Positions 1-12,451 of a DNA stretch of 64,000 nucleotides are shown here, in pieces. The notes under the pieces were generated by a model. The model had not been told where the DNA came from and made no database searches. It saw only the letters and a list, made by a program, of their open reading frames with translations. Each line of letters opens with the position of its first letter. The first letter of the stretch is position 1. The DNA comes from Coniella vitis (lineage: Eukaryota; Ascomycota; Sordariomycetes; Diaporthales; Schizoparmaceae), in contig WUJK01000005.1 of the NCBI GenBank assembly GCA_011317545.1, forward strand, positions 2,852,001-2,916,000. The letters run 5' to 3'. Position numbers and translations under genes: made by a program.

Positions 1-1840
1 CCGTGTTGGTCAACTTTGCGCACGTACTATGTAAGTACATGGCAGCGGACAGTCGATTGATCTGGTCAGGATATATACGTTGCTATGAACATTTTATACT
101 CTCTCAAGACACACGACAAACGTGCCCGGTTCATTATCCTACACTCTGATTCGATTACTTCTACTTTGCTCTGCCATACCACCACGAGCCACAACAGCAA
201 CAATAAGAACAACAACAGCACAGCCAAAGGCCCCCCCCCCGCCGGGATCTACACCGTGCAAAAGGCAGAGGCAGAGGTGCTTGGCAAGGACCCGCGACCC
301 ATTTTCAGGACCCATCACCCACACCCGTGGCCCCGTCACCCTGTCCTATACCCTGGCTTGTCTGGGTTGGGTTCAGGCTGGATGGGGTTGGAGTGGGCTC
401 GCGGTCCAGGATACGTATCTGCTCAGGGAAGTACTTTTGCTTGTACCTTTAGACACCGCCAGGGCTAGGGCACGGTACATCGGTACGTGCTTCGCACCTA
501 CCTCAACCCACTGACGGACTGATTGATTAGCCTGACCGGGTTACTAGACCTCTGTTTTCTCTGATCTATCTGGGGCCTGCCCGCCCATCCTCCTCCTCTT
601 CGCCAACCTGGATCAGACCTGGGACGACCTGGACTTGACTTTTGTTTTTTCCCTCCTTTCCCTCTTCACCACCCTTCGCGCCGCCTCCAGACAATTATCG
701 TCCTCTTCTCACCTCTTCTCCTCTCCTCTCTTCTTCCTTTCCTCCACCTCCAATCCTCTCTTCCTCGCCAGCCAATCCCAGTCTGCAGCTGCCGCTCTGC
801 CGCCGTCATCATATCTCTCCCAAGCAGCCGGCGCCCACTTCAGTCGCCTGCAGTACCAACTCTCCATCGTAGCGGACAAGTCGCAAGAGACTACCAACCA
901 GTCTCCTCGAGCAGACCAAGAGAGGTAAGAATTTCTGGAGCACGCAGAAAGGCTTGCCACTGCTTCCACCCAGCCAATCCAAACAAATTACCCATGGTAT
1001 ATACACTGGTCGGGGAAAAGGGCAAGAAGACGGGTCAAGGCATCTTTGCAGCTTGCAGCAAAGCAGGCGCAATACACGCCACCGCCGCAGCGGATGCACG
1101 CACATACGCACACGCACACAAACGGCTGCGAACCATCCGAGTGGCACGAGCTGCGCCGGTTCGAGCTTGCTTCCCACCCATGATCCTCCCCCCGGAAAGA
1201 AAAAGCCAAACTAGCCGCCCACGCGCCTGCAACGTTTTATACGGCATGCTAACAAGGAGTCGTTTCTTTAGCTCCATCAAGCCGGTGCACTCACTAAGCT
1301 TGTCGTGGTTTACGGCCGGCCGAGCATTGGAATTCCAGCGCAGAAGAGCGGCTTCTCTACCCGGTAATTTGGGCGCCGCCTTGGCCTACCTTGCAGGGAA
1401 CGAACCCTGCCAGCGACTCACCTCATCTCACTCCAACAAACCCCACGACATCCCGCCTCGACGCTCCAGACGTTGCCTGTCCGGACCAAACAGATCATAC
1501 CGACCTCGTTCGCCTCTTGCTTACGACCTTGGCCCAACCAATTTCTACAGTCCCTCAACACTTCGAAAGGATTCGAACACATATCAAGAGCACAATTTAT
1601 TGTGACTCTTTTCAGCAGAGTACGACCTCTTACAGCGCGCATCTTTGATCTCGAAGCATTGCACTCCAACATCGACCCCTCCATCCCAACCTACAGCCAC
1701 ACAGGCCCAACTCCAGCCACCAACCTCAGCATCTCACCTCCACAGGCCAATTGCATCTTTTGGCGGTGTTGTGTCTTGTCTATTTACCCGATCATTCGTA
1801 GAATCCGCCTCTTTATGCAAACGTCAGGGCGATTGCGTCT
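1..1840 (+). other. Gene-free stretch; long stuA leader/promoter region
   Basis: No convincing coding sequence lies upstream of stuA. The DNA is pyrimidine-rich at 540-790 and has several short open frames starting with ATG that resemble nothing known. A strong donor-like GGTAAGAAT at 924-932 follows an open stretch, so a spliced 5' untranslated region is plausible. Long, uORF-bearing leaders and two promoters are established for stuA of Aspergillus nidulans; applying that here is inference. Confidence 0.5.
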
Positions 1841-4168
1841 ATGCTAAGCGCCAGAACCATCGAGAATTTGGATTTGTCGTCACACGTACAAGAACCAACT
1901 CGGGCTTCTGTTGACGTCTCCCCACGTTCTACAGCCGCACGCCCATTCATGACTGAAAGGCTGCCCTCACTACCTCCTGTCAATACCCAGCAGGCCTATT
2001 CCTCGAGTACGGGCTCTCCTCCGGATAGCTCTCTAGGCTCGTCCGCCAGATCTCACGCAGGATCCTTGTCTTCATTTACCTCTGCAGCTCCTTCGCTTGG
2101 TACAAAGACACCACCTGCTCCCTTGTCCTCTGAATATCCCGCCCTACCAGGCCCCATTTCGACACCAGCTCCCTACGACCCGTATTCAGCAATGAACCAG
2201 GCACCGCAAGACCCAAACAGCATGTACTACTCGGCGCAGCCGCACATGTCGGGCTCGGCAGCACCGCCCGTGACATCGTCCATGGCGCATTATCCTCCGC
2301 CCCAGCCACCGCTGCTTCAGCCTGGCCCAGCACAATACTCGGCTCCTCCTCACCCTTACCCTCAATATGGATACGCAAACGGTCTCACTTCGCCACCAGC
2401 AGCTCCAGTCTCTGGTGGCATGCCACAGAATGTGCTGCCCTTGCCCGGTCAACCTGGCATGCCAAACCAATATAGCGGCTTTGACACCACTGGTCAAGTC
2501 GCCCCACCAGGGATGAAGCCTCGCGTAACAGCGACTTTGTGGGAAGACGAGGGCAGTCTTTGCTTCCAGGTCGAGGCCCGCGGAATCTGCGTAGCGCGGA
2601 GACAAGGTACTTGGAAAACAACCCGTGATTGTGCGTAATACTTTGGACACTAACAAGTGGAATCCAGATAACCACATGATCAACGGAACAAAGTTGCTCA
2701 ACGTTGCTGGAATGACCAGAGGAAGACGCGACGGTATCCTCAAGAGTGAAAAAGTTCGCCATGTAGTCAAGATTGGTCCTATGCACCTGAAGGGTGTTTG
2801 GTATGTTCAGATTCTCGAAACGGACAATATTGTCTCGGACTGTCCCTTGGCTGACCTGCAAACCATGATAGGATTCCTTTCGAGCGTGCTCTAGACTTTG
2901 CAAACAAGGAAAAGATTACTGAATTACTTTACCCATTATTCGTACACAACATTGGCGCCCTCCTCTACCACCCCACCAACCAGAACCGAACCACACAGGT
3001 CATGCAAGCGGCGGAACGCCGCAAGCAGGAACAGCAGACGCAGATGCGCAACGCACAATCGCCAGCTCCTCTGCCATCTCTTCAGCAGCACCACCACCAT
3101 TCCATGGGTCTCCCAGGCCCTCAGCCATCCCTGCCCTCGCACCGCCCCTCGCTCGACCGCGCACACACATTTCCTACCCCTCCTACAAGCGCTTCCAGCG
3201 TCATGGGTAGCATGGGAGCGGATAATTATCAATGGCCGCAGCAGCAAGGGATGAATGGTTCTCAAGGTACTAATCCCATGTCTATTGACACCAACCTCAG
3301 CAACACACGCTCAATGCCTGCCACTCCAGCCACTACTCCTCCTGGGAGCAGCATTCAGAGCATGTCTGCTTATCCTCCCGCCACGCAATCCTATGATGCG
3401 TCTCGGCAACAATACAATGCGCCTCCCCTGCAATCGCCGTATCAGACGGCAAATGCCAGCCCGCAGGACCGTCCGATCTACTCGCAGGGCAGCTACATCA
3501 AGAACGAGATGGGCCCGCCATCGAGCCGCCCCTCGATCTCCGGCCCCGCCGGTGACCAAGATCAAAAGTCTGCCAATGCCTACCCTAGTCAAGGTACCGA
3601 GCATGTGGCTCACGGTGGCGGTGACGATGAGGCCGACCATGAGCACGAGACCGAGTACACGCACGACCGAGGCACGTACGACAATAGCAATACGCAGTAC
3701 AACTACAATGCCCCTCAACTGCCCTCGCTCCAGTCAGAGCACCCTCATCTGTCGCCTGAGATAACTGGTTCCGCGGCTCATCAGGCGGCCTCGGGCCGGT
3801 CAACGCCTCGTAGTGCCGCACCACCCCAAGCCTATTACCCTCAATCTGGCTATAACACCCCGCCTCGCGGCGCCCCCCAATCGGGCATGTACAATGTTGT
3901 GAGCAATGACCGAGGTGCAGCCAATGGCAGCAATGGTGGCGATGTTTACGGATCGCAGTCCGACATGAGCAGTACAATGCAGAACGGTTACGCGGCTGCA
4001 CCATTGAGTGCTGGCCTGAAGCGTGGTCGGGATGATGAGGATGAGCGGCCTCTCAGCGGCGGTGCAGGAATGGAGATCAAGCGACGCAAGACGCTAGCTC
4101 TTGATCCTAACCCAGCTCAAGTTTACCAACCAGCTCCTGCAACTACTGCACCCACGCGGCGGCGATGA
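1841..4168 (+). CDS. stuA: APSES-domain transcription factor StuA
   Basis: Developmental regulator that binds DNA through an APSES (KilA-N/HLH-like) domain and controls conidiophore and cell patterning in filamentous ascomycetes. Three exons: 1841-2606, 2668-2800, 2872-4168 (about 731 aa). The APSES domain (about residues 226-335) is rebuilt exactly across two introns: RVTATLWEDEGSLCFQ, then DNHMINGTKLLNVAGMTRGR, then the IPFERALDFANKEKIT segment. Both introns have GT-AG ends and branch-like CTAAC or CTGAC. The C-terminus is Gln/Pro/Ser-rich with a basic nuclear signal (KRGRDDEDE followed by EIKRRKTL) near the end, as in known StuA proteins. The first in-frame ATG is 1841; a second at 2192 (MNQAPQDPN) resembles the start of the Aspergillus protein as I recall it and would give about 614 aa. 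Family identity is very sure; the start is not. Confidence 0.95.
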
Positions 4169-7105
4169 GCAGGCGCCATCGAATGCCGTTAGTGCTGTTG
4201 CTTTTGCGCATCCTTTACGAAATGCAGACTCTCAATTGGGTCAAGACGATAGAGGCGTTGCGCCACTTTGATTTTTGGTGCTTGAGATGATTTCATGGAG
4301 CTAATGCTAAAACGACGATTCCGACATTCTCAAAAGCACAATCCACGACGCTCTCGGCCACGCCAAGGAAATGTGCTTCTCCCATGGGAAGACACATCTG
4401 AGTTTGCTTTGCCGGCCTTAATGACCACGACTATTATTCTCGCCGACAGGCTCCTATCACGAATCATCGCCATACGATGATGACCTTTATGACAAGACAT
4501 CAATTTGTTTTTTTTTATTTTCATTTTCCGCAGTGTTCGGCAGCCAATGATGAGAGACGCCAATGGTTTTCGAACAACTTTAACGTACCTGCATGGGGTG
4601 GCTTTTGATGAGGTGATATAGACGCCTCCTTTTTCTCCATTTGTCAGCTGCGCCGGCACAATGTACATAGTGACGACGCAGTTCTGGGACGTGGAGGCTT
4701 GTTTCTGATTTGCTGTCTTTTGCTGAAGGCAAAAAAGACCACCACGACGACGACACTTGCAAAGATATTGAACGGCCGGTTTTGATTTCTGTTTTCTATG
4801 CCCGTCTTGGCGGGCGCCTTAGAAGGATTTCATGACACAGCAGCATACTTACAGACTAGCGTCACATTGTGAGCAATGTCAGGGTTAGTGCACCCTTTCT
4901 GGTTGCGAATCAGACGGCAAGAGGTGTTAGGGAATAGGGAACCGCGAGAAAATCTGTCTATATTCAGTGGCACTGCGAGCATGGGAAATAACCACGAAGT
5001 CGAAATGACGAGAAGCAGCCACACTTGTGTGGCTGTTTCTTCTGGTATTGTTCCGGCTTTGCGGAAATGATTTCAAGGGTCCGCTCTTTGTACGGGGCGC
5101 TTGGCTCTGGTTGTGATTTTGGATGTTGCCTTATGATTTTCAGCTGTTCTGTTTCCTTTCATGATGATGACATGTAACGAATTTCCTTATCTTTTGGTCT
5201 CTTCATCAACCAGAAAAGCGGGTGTGATTTTTACTTTTTTCTTTCTCCAAGTGAGGAAAAAAAAAAACACATACGGAGGTGGGCACAGCTTTATCTTGGG
5301 GATGCACGTGTTGTGTACAGGTTGATAAGGGGAAGGGAGTCATATAATGTCTCTCATCTTGTTACTCAATCGTCTCTTCACGGTAGAGGGAGGAGGGAAG
5401 GGGGGCAAAGGTGTATCTGGACACTGGAATAAACTTATTGGACTTGTTTTCTAACCAGCACTTTTTCTTCCTATTCTATTTCCTGCACGTGCCCAAATCT
5501 TAAGTGAGTGGAGAGTCAACTTTTGGAATGTCAAATCACAGCATTACCTTTCTTGATAGTCGAATACAACAGAGATGTAGACTGTACATGCTATGTACTT
5601 ACCGATTTACTCATAGGAGCCGTGAAAGGAGTGAGGAGTAAGAATAGTGAGCAGTAAGGCATAAGCCGAAGGAAGTCATAATCGATGAGTCATACTTGAT
5701 CTTTCTTTTCTCTCTTTTTAGTTCCTTGGTTGGTTGTATGAATGAACGCATTGCATTGCATTGACCATGCGGTCTATCCTCTTTCTTTGTTTGGTGTTTT
5801 TTTCCTTCTCTCCTCCGTGGAAGGCACGTGGTGTGGTGGGTGGGGAGTATGGAAAAGGTGAGGCTGACTGACAGACAGGGTGGACTTTGACTTGGTGATA
5901 ACAGCCAATTGTGGCTGGGTTGTGGTGATGCTTCTTCGGTATGATATGTGAGGAAATGATTTAGCTTGAAAGGAAAGTAGTACTACATAGTAGTTGATTA
6001 ATATAAGAACAGAACAGAACACCACAGATCATAACCAAAGATTGGTTGGAAACGGTTGTTTGTCAATGTTGCAGCAACAGCAGCAGCAAGGAGATAATGC
6101 TTTGCGGCTTGTTTAGTGGACGGCAGGATAGGGCGGGATCGAGTGGAGGGCAAGGCACGCTACTATCTGGGGGCCCACGCGCTACGGCACGCGTTGCTTA
6201 GGCTAAGTGGCTAAGACGCTAGGGACCAAGGGCGACCCCCGCGTATACTCAATACCCAGGTAGTTGCTGCATATCAGGGCTTCTTTTACCTAGCAAGGCC
6301 TGGCTGGCTGTCAGGGGCAACCGCTTAGCACTTGCACAACTACGATTTGGCAGGCAGCAAGCACTACCTGCCTTTCCTTTGTCTGGTGATGGAGGTGTTC
6401 CTGCAGCCCAACCCAAAGAGAGAGTTGGCAGCCCAATCAGAGTTGCCGAACCTGGGCTTGTTGCCTTGCCTTGTCACGCGTTCTTGGTGGAATGTGGCAG
6501 GCGTGACAAAACAATATCATAGGCTTTTATTATATTGTATTCCAGCAATGACATTGGCGGCCTCTGCCATCTTTTCTCCCTTTTCCGTCCCCATGTGTGC
6601 TGTCAAATTCAAAATCCATAAGCAAAATCAAATCTGCTACAAGACTCGCTCCTTCAATTTTACACGGACCCTTGTTTGTTTTTGGGACAGTCAGTGCCCG
6701 TGACAATTTCAACGACAGTCAAACGACGGTAATCTATCTGCAGGCACAAGGGAAGGGGCCAGAAAACAACGCACCTGCCAGCAAGTGGCCCAGTTGACCC
6801 AGCCCGCAGCTTCTCCTCCACTCTGCACTTGTTGCGCTAGGAGCACTCGCCCGCGCCTTCTCTCGCTTCACCACATGCACCGAGGGCACGGGGGTCCAGG
6901 TCCAGTTAATCGATAAGCGCCCAACACGCGGTCGGTTGATCCCATTCCACCCACCCCCATCTCCGAGAAAGAGGAGGGGGACAGACAAAGAGACAGAGAA
7001 AGGCACGCTGCCGGCATCTTCAATCACCCATCCAACCAACGAACCGCCCGCCATCAAGCCCTCTACCCCCCACCCGCCCTCATCGCGTCTGCCTTCTCTT
7101 TCGCA
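4169..7105. other. Gene-free stretch, 2.9 kb
   Basis: I see no supported gene. Short frames (such as 6332-6703 and 5774-6025 on the minus strand) have no recognisable domain and biased composition. It should hold the stuA 3' UTR and the promoter of the gene at 7106. One TACATAGTA copy lies at 5984-5992, and two ACGCGT hexamers lie near 6191 and 6476. Confidence 0.5.
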
Positions 7106-9808
7106 ATGGACGCATCACCGTTTACGCCCACCGCGGCGCCGCTCCAGTCGTCGCAAGCCTACATGAACATGGACAACACAAACAACGGCGACCACACCAC
7201 GACACTGGCAACACCCGACCGTGCGATGATGCAACAACAACAGCAATCCACAACCCCAGCCTTCTCCCCGCCCATCACTCGCCGCTCCACCGGCGCATCT
7301 TCCAGCCTCGACGACGCCACCCCTCTCGACGCAAGCTCTCCATTCATTACAAACGTCGCCGACAACACGAGCCAGGCCTCGTCTAACCAAGAAAACTCTT
7401 CCCCTTCCAAGGACAAGCGCCGCTCCCGCATCATGACGGGCTCCGAAATGACTCCCTTGCGCATGCTCCAGCGATCCAACTCAGAAGCCTCCTCTACCGC
7501 TTCCAACCAGGCTGTCGCTCAGTCCATGGCCTCCGATGAAATGCTCGCGCCACCAAAGAGCCCCCGCAAGTCCATTAGCCCAATGCGGCGCTTTCCAGTG
7601 CGAATCAATACAGCGGGTGGGATGGAGAGCGGCTCGCCAAGAGGAGGCGGGGGCAGTGGTGGAAGTGGTACAGGCAGCCGGCCAAATTCAATTCCGCCGC
7701 CGGTGCGGGAACGCGACGAGCCGCCAGAAGAACAACAACCACAACAACCACACCATCACCGCCACCAGAGCGATAACGAGGACGTGCGGATGACGACAAC
7801 GACACACCAAACAAACGAAATGGATATATCACTTGACGAGGCAATTGCCCAAAACCCAGGCGTCAAGCACGCAATTGAGATTTTCGAAGACGCTCTCGAC
7901 ACTATGGATGAAGACGACGACGAGTTCCACATGGCGCGCGATAATGTTACCGGCGAGGTCGTGAATGGGTTCGACGCGCAACAACAAAATCACCACCAGC
8001 AGAATGGAGTAGCAGCGGAAAGTTTTGATGACGACACGATAATGAGCGAATTTAGCGAATTCTCGGCAATTCCAAGCATGACCACATTTGCAAGGCTAGG
8101 CGGCAAGACACCTGCGCAGGCGGGCCACGATCACACAAAGGGTTCTCTACTCGACTTTACAGACAATCTGCGCTTCCCAGGTGGACGCGCCTCCTCACCG
8201 CCCAAGACAATGATGACATCTACAACCCCAATGGCCGATGCAAAGAAGACACCCAACCGACAGAGCATTGCGAACTTGCTTGACTTCGAGATTCCGCCAA
8301 TGCCTACCCCGCGCAGCGTGCCGAGCATCAGCGCCCGCGAGCTCGAGAGCCTCAAGTCCCAATTCATGTCCGAGATCAGCAGCCTGAAAGCGACACTCAG
8401 CGGCAAAGAAGCCGAGGCAGCGTCGCTCAAAACGGCGCTCATGGACGCCGAGAAGCGCGCTGGCGAGACGGGCGAGCAACTGCGTGAAGAGCGTTCCATG
8501 CGAGAGCAATACCACGAAGAAAAAGAAACGTGGGAAAAGCGGGGTAGGGAAATGGAGACTGTGCTGCGGCAGGTTAAAGATGAAATCATGTCCACACAGC
8601 GGGAGCGGGAGGCTCTTGAGGCACGCCTTGAGGAAAGCGAAGGGCGGCGTGAGGCCGCTGAGATGATGGCGCAGGAGGCTGAGTCTAAGATGGCTGCCAT
8701 GCGCGCGTCAAAAGTCGGCGCAGGCGGCAACGGTGGCGGTGGTGACATGCTCAACTCACCGGCTGGGCTGAGAAGCCCCAAGGGAGTAGCGTCGCAGCGC
8801 GAGATTGAGCTTGCTGTTGAGAAAGTCGCGCGGGAACTACACGCCGCATACAAGAGCAAGCACGAGTCCAAGGTGGCTGCGCTGAAAAAGAACTACGAGA
8901 ATCGCTGGGATAAGAAGATACGCGAAATGGAAGCCAAGATTGATGAGCTCACCAAGGAGAACGAGGGGCTTCGCGCTGGCCGTGACGCCACGCTGAACAA
9001 GGTTGAGCTCGAGGCTGGCGAGCGGCGCGATCAAGCTGTCCGTGACTCGGCGCAAATCAAAGGACTGCATGCTGAAGTTGTCAAGCTTGAGGCTGTCCTG
9101 CGAACCATTCAGGATGATAATCAATCATTGCGGCAGCAACTCGAGGTGGAGCGTGTGGAAAAGGGCGAGCTGGTCACGCTGGCGGAGGAGCTCATGCAGA
9201 TGCAGGCCAACCAGACGACCATGATGCAGGACGTTGAACATACGCACCCCGAATATCAACAGCAACAACAACAGCAGCACCTATACCAACAACACGAGGA
9301 ACAACAACAAGAAGAATATGGCCAACCCACACCAGCTGAGCGCACAACCCCACCCAAGCGCAGCATGCCACAGCGCGCATCCGCCCCGGTGCCCGCTCGA
9401 TCGCAGGCCATGGGTCTCTCGCGGTCCGCAACCACCACCACCCCGCGCAAAACAGCCATCAGCCCCAGTGGATATGGCCCGTCTGGCCAAGCATCACAAG
9501 CAGTACCAGCCTCCAAGCCCAACTACAGACACAGCGTTATTGGGCGGCCTAGCGCAGCAGGCGCTGGTGGAGGCGGTGGTCTGACGTCGGGTCTCCGAGC
9601 ACCTAGCAGGATCGGCGGCGTCAGTGGTGCCGGTGGCAGTGGCGTACCGCACCAGCGTACACAGTCTGGTATTGCCAGACCGGGAAGTGGACTTGCGCGG
9701 CCCGCGAGTAGCCTTGCGAGACCGAGCGGGCTGATGTCGAGTATTCAGCAGATGGGCGGTGGCGGTGGCGGTAATGGAGGATATTACAGGGGCAGCCGGG
9801 GCGAGTAG
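7106..9808 (+). CDS. Large coiled-coil protein, possibly spindle/SPB-associated
   Basis: A single uninterrupted frame of 900 aa. Residues 1-400 are low-complexity, rich in Ser, Pro, Gln and acidic stretches. Two short conserved-looking segments, GSLLDFTDNLRF and ANLLDFEIPPMPTPRS, precede a long coiled coil of about residues 410-710 (ELESLKSQF and many Glu/Lys/Arg/Leu heptads). The tail is Gln-rich, then basic Ser/Gly-rich (SGLRAPSRIGG, SGLARPASSLARPSG), the kind of composition seen in microtubule-binding tails. The architecture resembles fungal proteins annotated as Fin1-like or TACC-like spindle-pole factors, but I cannot confirm either from sequence alone. The ATG at 7106 is the first in frame. 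The gene is well supported; the function is not. Confidence 0.85.
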   Translation: MDASPFTPTAAPLQSSQAYMNMDNTNNGDHTTTLATPDRAMMQQQQQSTTPAFSPPITRRSTGASSSLDDATPLDASSPFITNVADNTSQASSNQENSSPSKDKRRSRIMTGSEMTPLRMLQRSNSEASSTASNQAVAQSMASDEMLAPPKSPRKSISPMRRFPVRINTAGGMESGSPRGGGGSGGSGTGSRPNSIPPPVRERDEPPEEQQPQQPHHHRHQSDNEDVRMTTTTHQTNEMDISLDEAIAQNPGVKHAIEIFEDALDTMDEDDDEFHMARDNVTGEVVNGFDAQQQNHHQQNGVAAESFDDDTIMSEFSEFSAIPSMTTFARLGGKTPAQAGHDHTKGSLLDFTDNLRFPGGRASSPPKTMMTSTTPMADAKKTPNRQSIANLLDFEIPPMPTPRSVPSISARELESLKSQFMSEISSLKATLSGKEAEAASLKTALMDAEKRAGETGEQLREERSMREQYHEEKETWEKRGREMETVLRQVKDEIMSTQREREALEARLEESEGRREAAEMMAQEAESKMAAMRASKVGAGGNGGGGDMLNSPAGLRSPKGVASQREIELAVEKVARELHAAYKSKHESKVAALKKNYENRWDKKIREMEAKIDELTKENEGLRAGRDATLNKVELEAGERRDQAVRDSAQIKGLHAEVVKLEAVLRTIQDDNQSLRQQLEVERVEKGELVTLAEELMQMQANQTTMMQDVEHTHPEYQQQQQQQHLYQQHEEQQQEEYGQPTPAERTTPPKRSMPQRASAPVPARSQAMGLSRSATTTTPRKTAISPSGYGPSGQASQAVPASKPNYRHSVIGRPSAAGAGGGGGLTSGLRAPSRIGGVSGAGGSGVPHQRTQSGIARPGSGLARPASSLARPSGLMSSIQQMGGGGGGNGGYYRGSRGE

Positions 9809-11058
9809 GGCTCGCGGACGGTGGCTTGTAAGTTGACTACTCCTACCGGGGCCGCAAGCACGACGGCGACGGCGACGGCGTTGTCGTCAATGACTGTGAC
9901 GAGGCACTTGCAGCAGCAATTACGGCAGCAGCAGGGGGAGCAGTAAGTGTGTGTTGGTTCCAGCAAGTAAGGACAGAGAGACGTTTTATTATTTCTTGAT
10001 TAGGGATGATGGCCTTTGTAGCCAATTCCAATTTTTATAGAGGGGAACAGCCAATAGGTTTTATGAGTCGAAAGCTACAGGATTTTGATAAAGAGATGAT
10101 GAGGATCGGGTGTCTCTTTGTTTGTTGGAGCAGTTAATGTTGCTACTGCTACTATTACTACATCTTGCGTGCTGTCTATTTCTCCACTGTCGGAAGACTT
10201 AGGAAGGGTTAGATGGATGCATACTACAAGAGTGGGTGAGTGAGCGAGCGGAGCGGTTTTCCATCCGTGGTGTTTTTGTCTACCCAAGCAAGTAGATATC
10301 TGGTACTGATACCGGCATGGATATATGAATATGGTTCATTATTATTCACGGACTTTAAATTAAAAATAAAATAAAATATAAAATAACTATAACTAAATCT
10401 GAATCGGAATCGGAACCAAGTATACTATAGTGCTGTTATGAAATCCTGGGGATTCTTTTTGACCATTATTATGGCTACTCGCTCTGGTTATTGTGTCATC
10501 TATACGCACTTATAACGAGAACCTTGGAAGTGTAGGAAGGTATAAGGATGCTTTCCCCCTCCCCCTTTCTTCGCAATGGGCAGTGTTATAGCTAGTTGCG
10601 GAATACTGCGAGCTTTAACGGCCTATGGCTAATAATCCTGCGACTAGCTAGCGAGCGTGGTGGCAGCGTGACTGGGTCAGATATATAGGGAGCTCTTTGT
10701 AACTTTTGGCATAGCGCATATTGAAAGCCAAGGCTGCTTTTGCAATCTCGGAAAGCCTGGGAACGGGCGAGATGCTATGAATGATCTGTTGCCTTTTGCC
10801 TCCCCCTCCTCTCTCTCTCTGTGTGTTTATAGCTCTAGATGGAATACGAGTACTTCGCACGCTCATGAATTGAGTCTCCACAGATTCTCTTGTGATAGCA
10901 GAACGCCAGTATTCGAAATCAAGGCCGTGCAAGCACACCTCAATCTCATCTGTCATCACCATGTCATGATCGTAGCTGCTCTAGGATATAAAAGTGCTAG
11001 ACATACGGCTGATTTAAGTTATCCAGAACTCCTGCGTCCCGTAGTCCCTTTTCAAGAA
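9809..11058. other. Convergent spacer, 1.25 kb
   Basis: Lies between the 3' ends of the coiled-coil gene (+) and the hydrolase gene (-). It is AT-rich around 10330-10400 and carries short frames with no recognisable domain. Presumably 3' UTRs and polyadenylation signals; nothing else seen. Confidence 0.5.
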
Positions 11059-12451
11059 TCAGTGCTTCTGAAGCCACTTCGTCATTTGTTCAAATGCAGT
11101 TGCCTGTGCCTCCTTGATATTCGAGTCTTCATAATCACCAACAACCGCAAAACCTAGATAATCAGTGTTCAGTAAATGCTCTCAAACGAACGTGGACATA
11201 AGTGTACGCCAAGGAATTTCTTATTTCTTATTTCTTTAAAAAGAAACAACAACAAAAAAACAAAAAGGAAGAAAGTAGACTCACCGTGCGGTACACCAGG
11301 GTATAGCTGGACTTCATATTCAACGTCCGACTTGGACAGGTAATCCTCACCATGCTTGCGTACATCATCTGGGAACAAGGGATCGTTCTCGACGCATGCC
11401 AGACTCACTGGTGCCTTGAGCCCTTCAAAGTCGTCCTTGGACACGAGTGTTGCATGAGCCAGGGCGCCAACCTTGATGAATGGGCCGTTGGTGGCAGCAT
11501 TAGCATCGGCTGGAGCAGCCTCCTCATCCGTGGGCTTTGCTGTCGCAGCAGCGCCTCCCAAGAATCCACCACCAATGGTGATTGGCTTGCGTTCCGCAGC
11601 CAGTAATAGGATATACCGCGCACCGAAGCAGTAACCCACCGCGTAGATGCCGCCGCCATACGATACCGCATCTGCAAACTCGTCCTTGGCGCCCTCGATA
11701 ACTTTGTGCAGGATAGGGAGCACTTTTTCCTCGGTATGTCGTGCGAGCCACATATCGATCATGAAGCTCTTTGCTGTTTCGGCGGCCTTGATTTTGAATG
11801 TGTCGAGGAAGGAGGAGCCTGTTGTTGTGGTGGTGCTGCTGGCACCGTCGCCCTCTGCTGCTGAAGATGCTGCTGCCTGATTTATGTTGACGGTTGTAGA
11901 GTTGGGGGCTACATCGCCATCGAATAGGTCGGGCATGACGACAACGTAGCCCTCTTTAGCAAATCTGTCAGCTTGTATCTGGTTGTTTGTTGATTTCAGG
12001 CCTGTGCCGCCTGTGAGGAGGAGGAGGAGGCGGGCTGAGGTGTGGGGGTATTCGCTCGGTTTCGAAACGTAGACCTGATAGGAAAATTAATAGCCGAATC
12101 TCGTAGGTTAGCTGAATTAATGTATGTTTGTAACCTACGTCAATGTCGTTAAGTTTCCGAATCTCGCCAGTTGGGCCTTCGCCAGTGGCTGATAGCGCGA
12201 GTCTAGCGTCAGCTTTCAGTCAAAGTACTTGAGATGTTGGTCGCGGGGGGCCAAGGCACCACGGGAGAAGACGAACGTGTCGGCCTGTCAGTTACGCAGT
12301 GCTCGCCCATGGTCGGTGGCTGCTCGGTCGAGGCGGGCGGCTGTTGTTCGTCCTCGACATAGGGAGCGCTTGGGCTCGTTGCGATTGTGTGCTGGACATC
12401 TTCTTGGGCATCGCTCTCGGGCGCTTTGGTCGCAATGTCGGTGTCGGTCAT
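11059..12451 (-). CDS. Dienelactone hydrolase family protein
   Basis: Alpha/beta-hydrolase of the DLH family (about 369 aa), usually cytosolic with poorly defined substrates in fungi. Exons on the minus strand: 12451-12277, 12188-12139, 12074-11285, 11153-11059. Splicing gives a continuous DLH core: the GEHCVTD start region, GEIRKLNDID, then VYVSKPSEYPH, and MPDLFDGD. The family triad is visible: Cys in GYCFGAR (about residue 224), Asp in VENDPLF (about 306) and His in GVPHG (about 338), the last codon before the final intron. The final exon encodes GFAVVGDYEDSNIKEAQ and ends KWLQKH. A region of about 45 aa after DLFDGD is low-complexity (Ala/Ser/Thr), larger than usual. Divergently transcribed from RFA1 across 534 bp. 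Confidence 0.9.

Noticed and set aside
1380..1420. Hairpin around GCAGGGAACGAACCCTGC resembling a tRNA T-arm
   Set aside because: The loop is the wrong size and no D-arm, anticodon arm or acceptor stem surrounds it.
8131..8871. 246-codon Ser-rich frame antisense to the coiled-coil gene
   Set aside because: Mirror of Glu/Lys/Arg heptad codons; no independent support.
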